Assembly (NCBI GenBank): GCA_026986055.1
Contig: JALSPH010000012.1
Span: 1-5,352, forward strand
Length of the DNA: 5,352 nt
Reading direction: 5' to 3'
Origin: Campylobacterales bacterium
Lineage (GTDB): Bacteria; Campylobacterota; Campylobacteria; Campylobacterales; Hydrogenimonadaceae
Shown: in pieces, positions 5,099 through 5,352 of the stretch
How the letters are laid out: each line of letters opens with the position of its first letter
Position numbering within the stretch: position 1 is the stretch's first letter
Made by a program: the position numbers and the translations under genes
The notes under the pieces: generated by a model
What the model was told of the DNA's origin: nothing
Seen by the model: the letters and a program-made list of their open reading frames with translations, nothing else
The model's database searches: none

Positions 5099-5352
5099 AA
5101 AACCACATAAAAGCAAACAGCAGTCCGGGAGTTTTTACTTTCGACTCGTCGAACATAAAAGATTTGGCTTGCGATAACGGCAAGTAGACCACTTCAATAC
5201 TCTCCATCTCTATGCCGCCCCCTTCGCTCACCCTCTCCTCGTCGCAAACCTCCGCGAAAAAGAGGGTCTGTTTGGAACCGGCAAAGCCGACGGAGGTGTA
5301 GAAGGAGGTTATCTTTTCAAGACGCTCTTGGGGCAAGTCGTAACCGCACTCC
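5079..5352 (-). CDS. Nudix hydrolase, C-terminal part (5' end outside window)
   Basis: The - strand is open from the right edge to a TAA at 5081-5079, giving 90 residues that begin ECGYDLPQERLEK. ECGY matches the end of the Nudix box (REUxEExGU), whose last metal-binding Glu is thus visible; the rest lies beyond the window. TSVGFAGSKQTLFFAEV, then GGGIEMESIEVVYLPL, then KTPGLLFAFMWFFSR match the C-terminal half of the ADP-ribose / UDP-sugar pyrophosphatase group. The KTPGLLFAFMWFFS tail recalls human NUDT14 (UDP-glucose pyrophosphatase). Such enzymes hydrolyse a nucleoside diphosphate sugar to NMP and sugar phosphate; the substrate here is not determined. The gene converges on aguB, and the two coding ends overlap by 20 bases. 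I see no hairpin plus T-run serving as a terminator between them. A TTG at 5336 could be taken for a start, but it cuts through the conserved box, so the gene continues off the edge. Confidence 0.88.
   Translation of the reverse strand, partial: ECGYDLPQERLEKITSFYTSVGFAGSKQTLFFAEVCDEERVSEGGGIEMESIEVVYLPLSQAKSFMFDESKVKTPGLLFAFMWFFSRHTF

Noticed and set aside
5140..5153. TTCGAC / GTCGAA inverted repeat as a terminator between the convergent genes
   Set aside because: The loop would be two bases, the stem is six base pairs, and it lies inside Nudix codons with no adjoining T-run on the aguB side.
1..5352. CRISPR array, tRNA, rRNA, transposase or phage genes
   Set aside because: No spaced repeats, cloverleaf-like sequence, rRNA motifs or transposase/integrase motifs were seen; nearly the whole window is accounted for by coding sequence.

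Overview
The window is a compact piece of a surface-polysaccharide locus. All complete genes lie on the + strand with gaps of 0 to about 40 bases or short overlaps, as expected of one operon. The organism is probably a member of the Campylobacterota (Sulfurimonas/Sulfurovum-like). The reasons are moderately AT-rich DNA, heavy use of AGA (Arg) and ATA (Ile) codons, Lys/Glu-rich proteins, a T-rich tract leading into a TATAAT -10 box without an obvious -35, and the style of the Wzz, AguB and Nudix proteins. This assignment is inference from the sequence alone.

Layout. Bases 1-104 hold the last 33 codons of an unrecognised gene, whose TGA overlaps the manC ATG (ATGA, 101-104). Next come manC (101-1549, GDP-mannose synthesis), a wbaP-like polyprenyl-phosphate sugar-1-phosphate transferase (1588-2904, initiation of repeat-unit assembly on undecaprenyl phosphate), and a Wzz-type polysaccharide co-polymerase (2928-4223, chain-length control). 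aguB (N-carbamoylputrescine amidase) follows, best started at GTG 4226, two bases after the wzz stop. On the - strand, running in from the right edge, is the C-terminal part of a Nudix hydrolase resembling the NUDT14/ADP-ribose pyrophosphatase group. It converges on aguB and overlaps its end by 20 bases.

How they work together. ManC supplies GDP-mannose, the WbaP-like enzyme loads the first sugar phosphate onto the lipid carrier, and Wzz sets polymer length in a Wzx/Wzy-type pathway. No flippase, polymerase or glycosyltransferase is visible here; they would lie to the left. AguB is a polyamine-pathway enzyme with no obvious polysaccharide role and may mark the edge of the polysaccharide cluster or be co-transcribed with it.

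Most notable observations: (1) manC carries short AT-rich ATTCAACATT/ATTCAAAATT-type repeat units, in both orientations, translated in frame in apparent loop insertions; (2) the Wzz periplasmic region has a 15-residue repeat, four units on each arm, placed symmetrically about a predicted hairpin tip; (3) a strong two-part hairpin lies in the wzz 3' coding end. I did not find a clearly new multi-gene system in this window.
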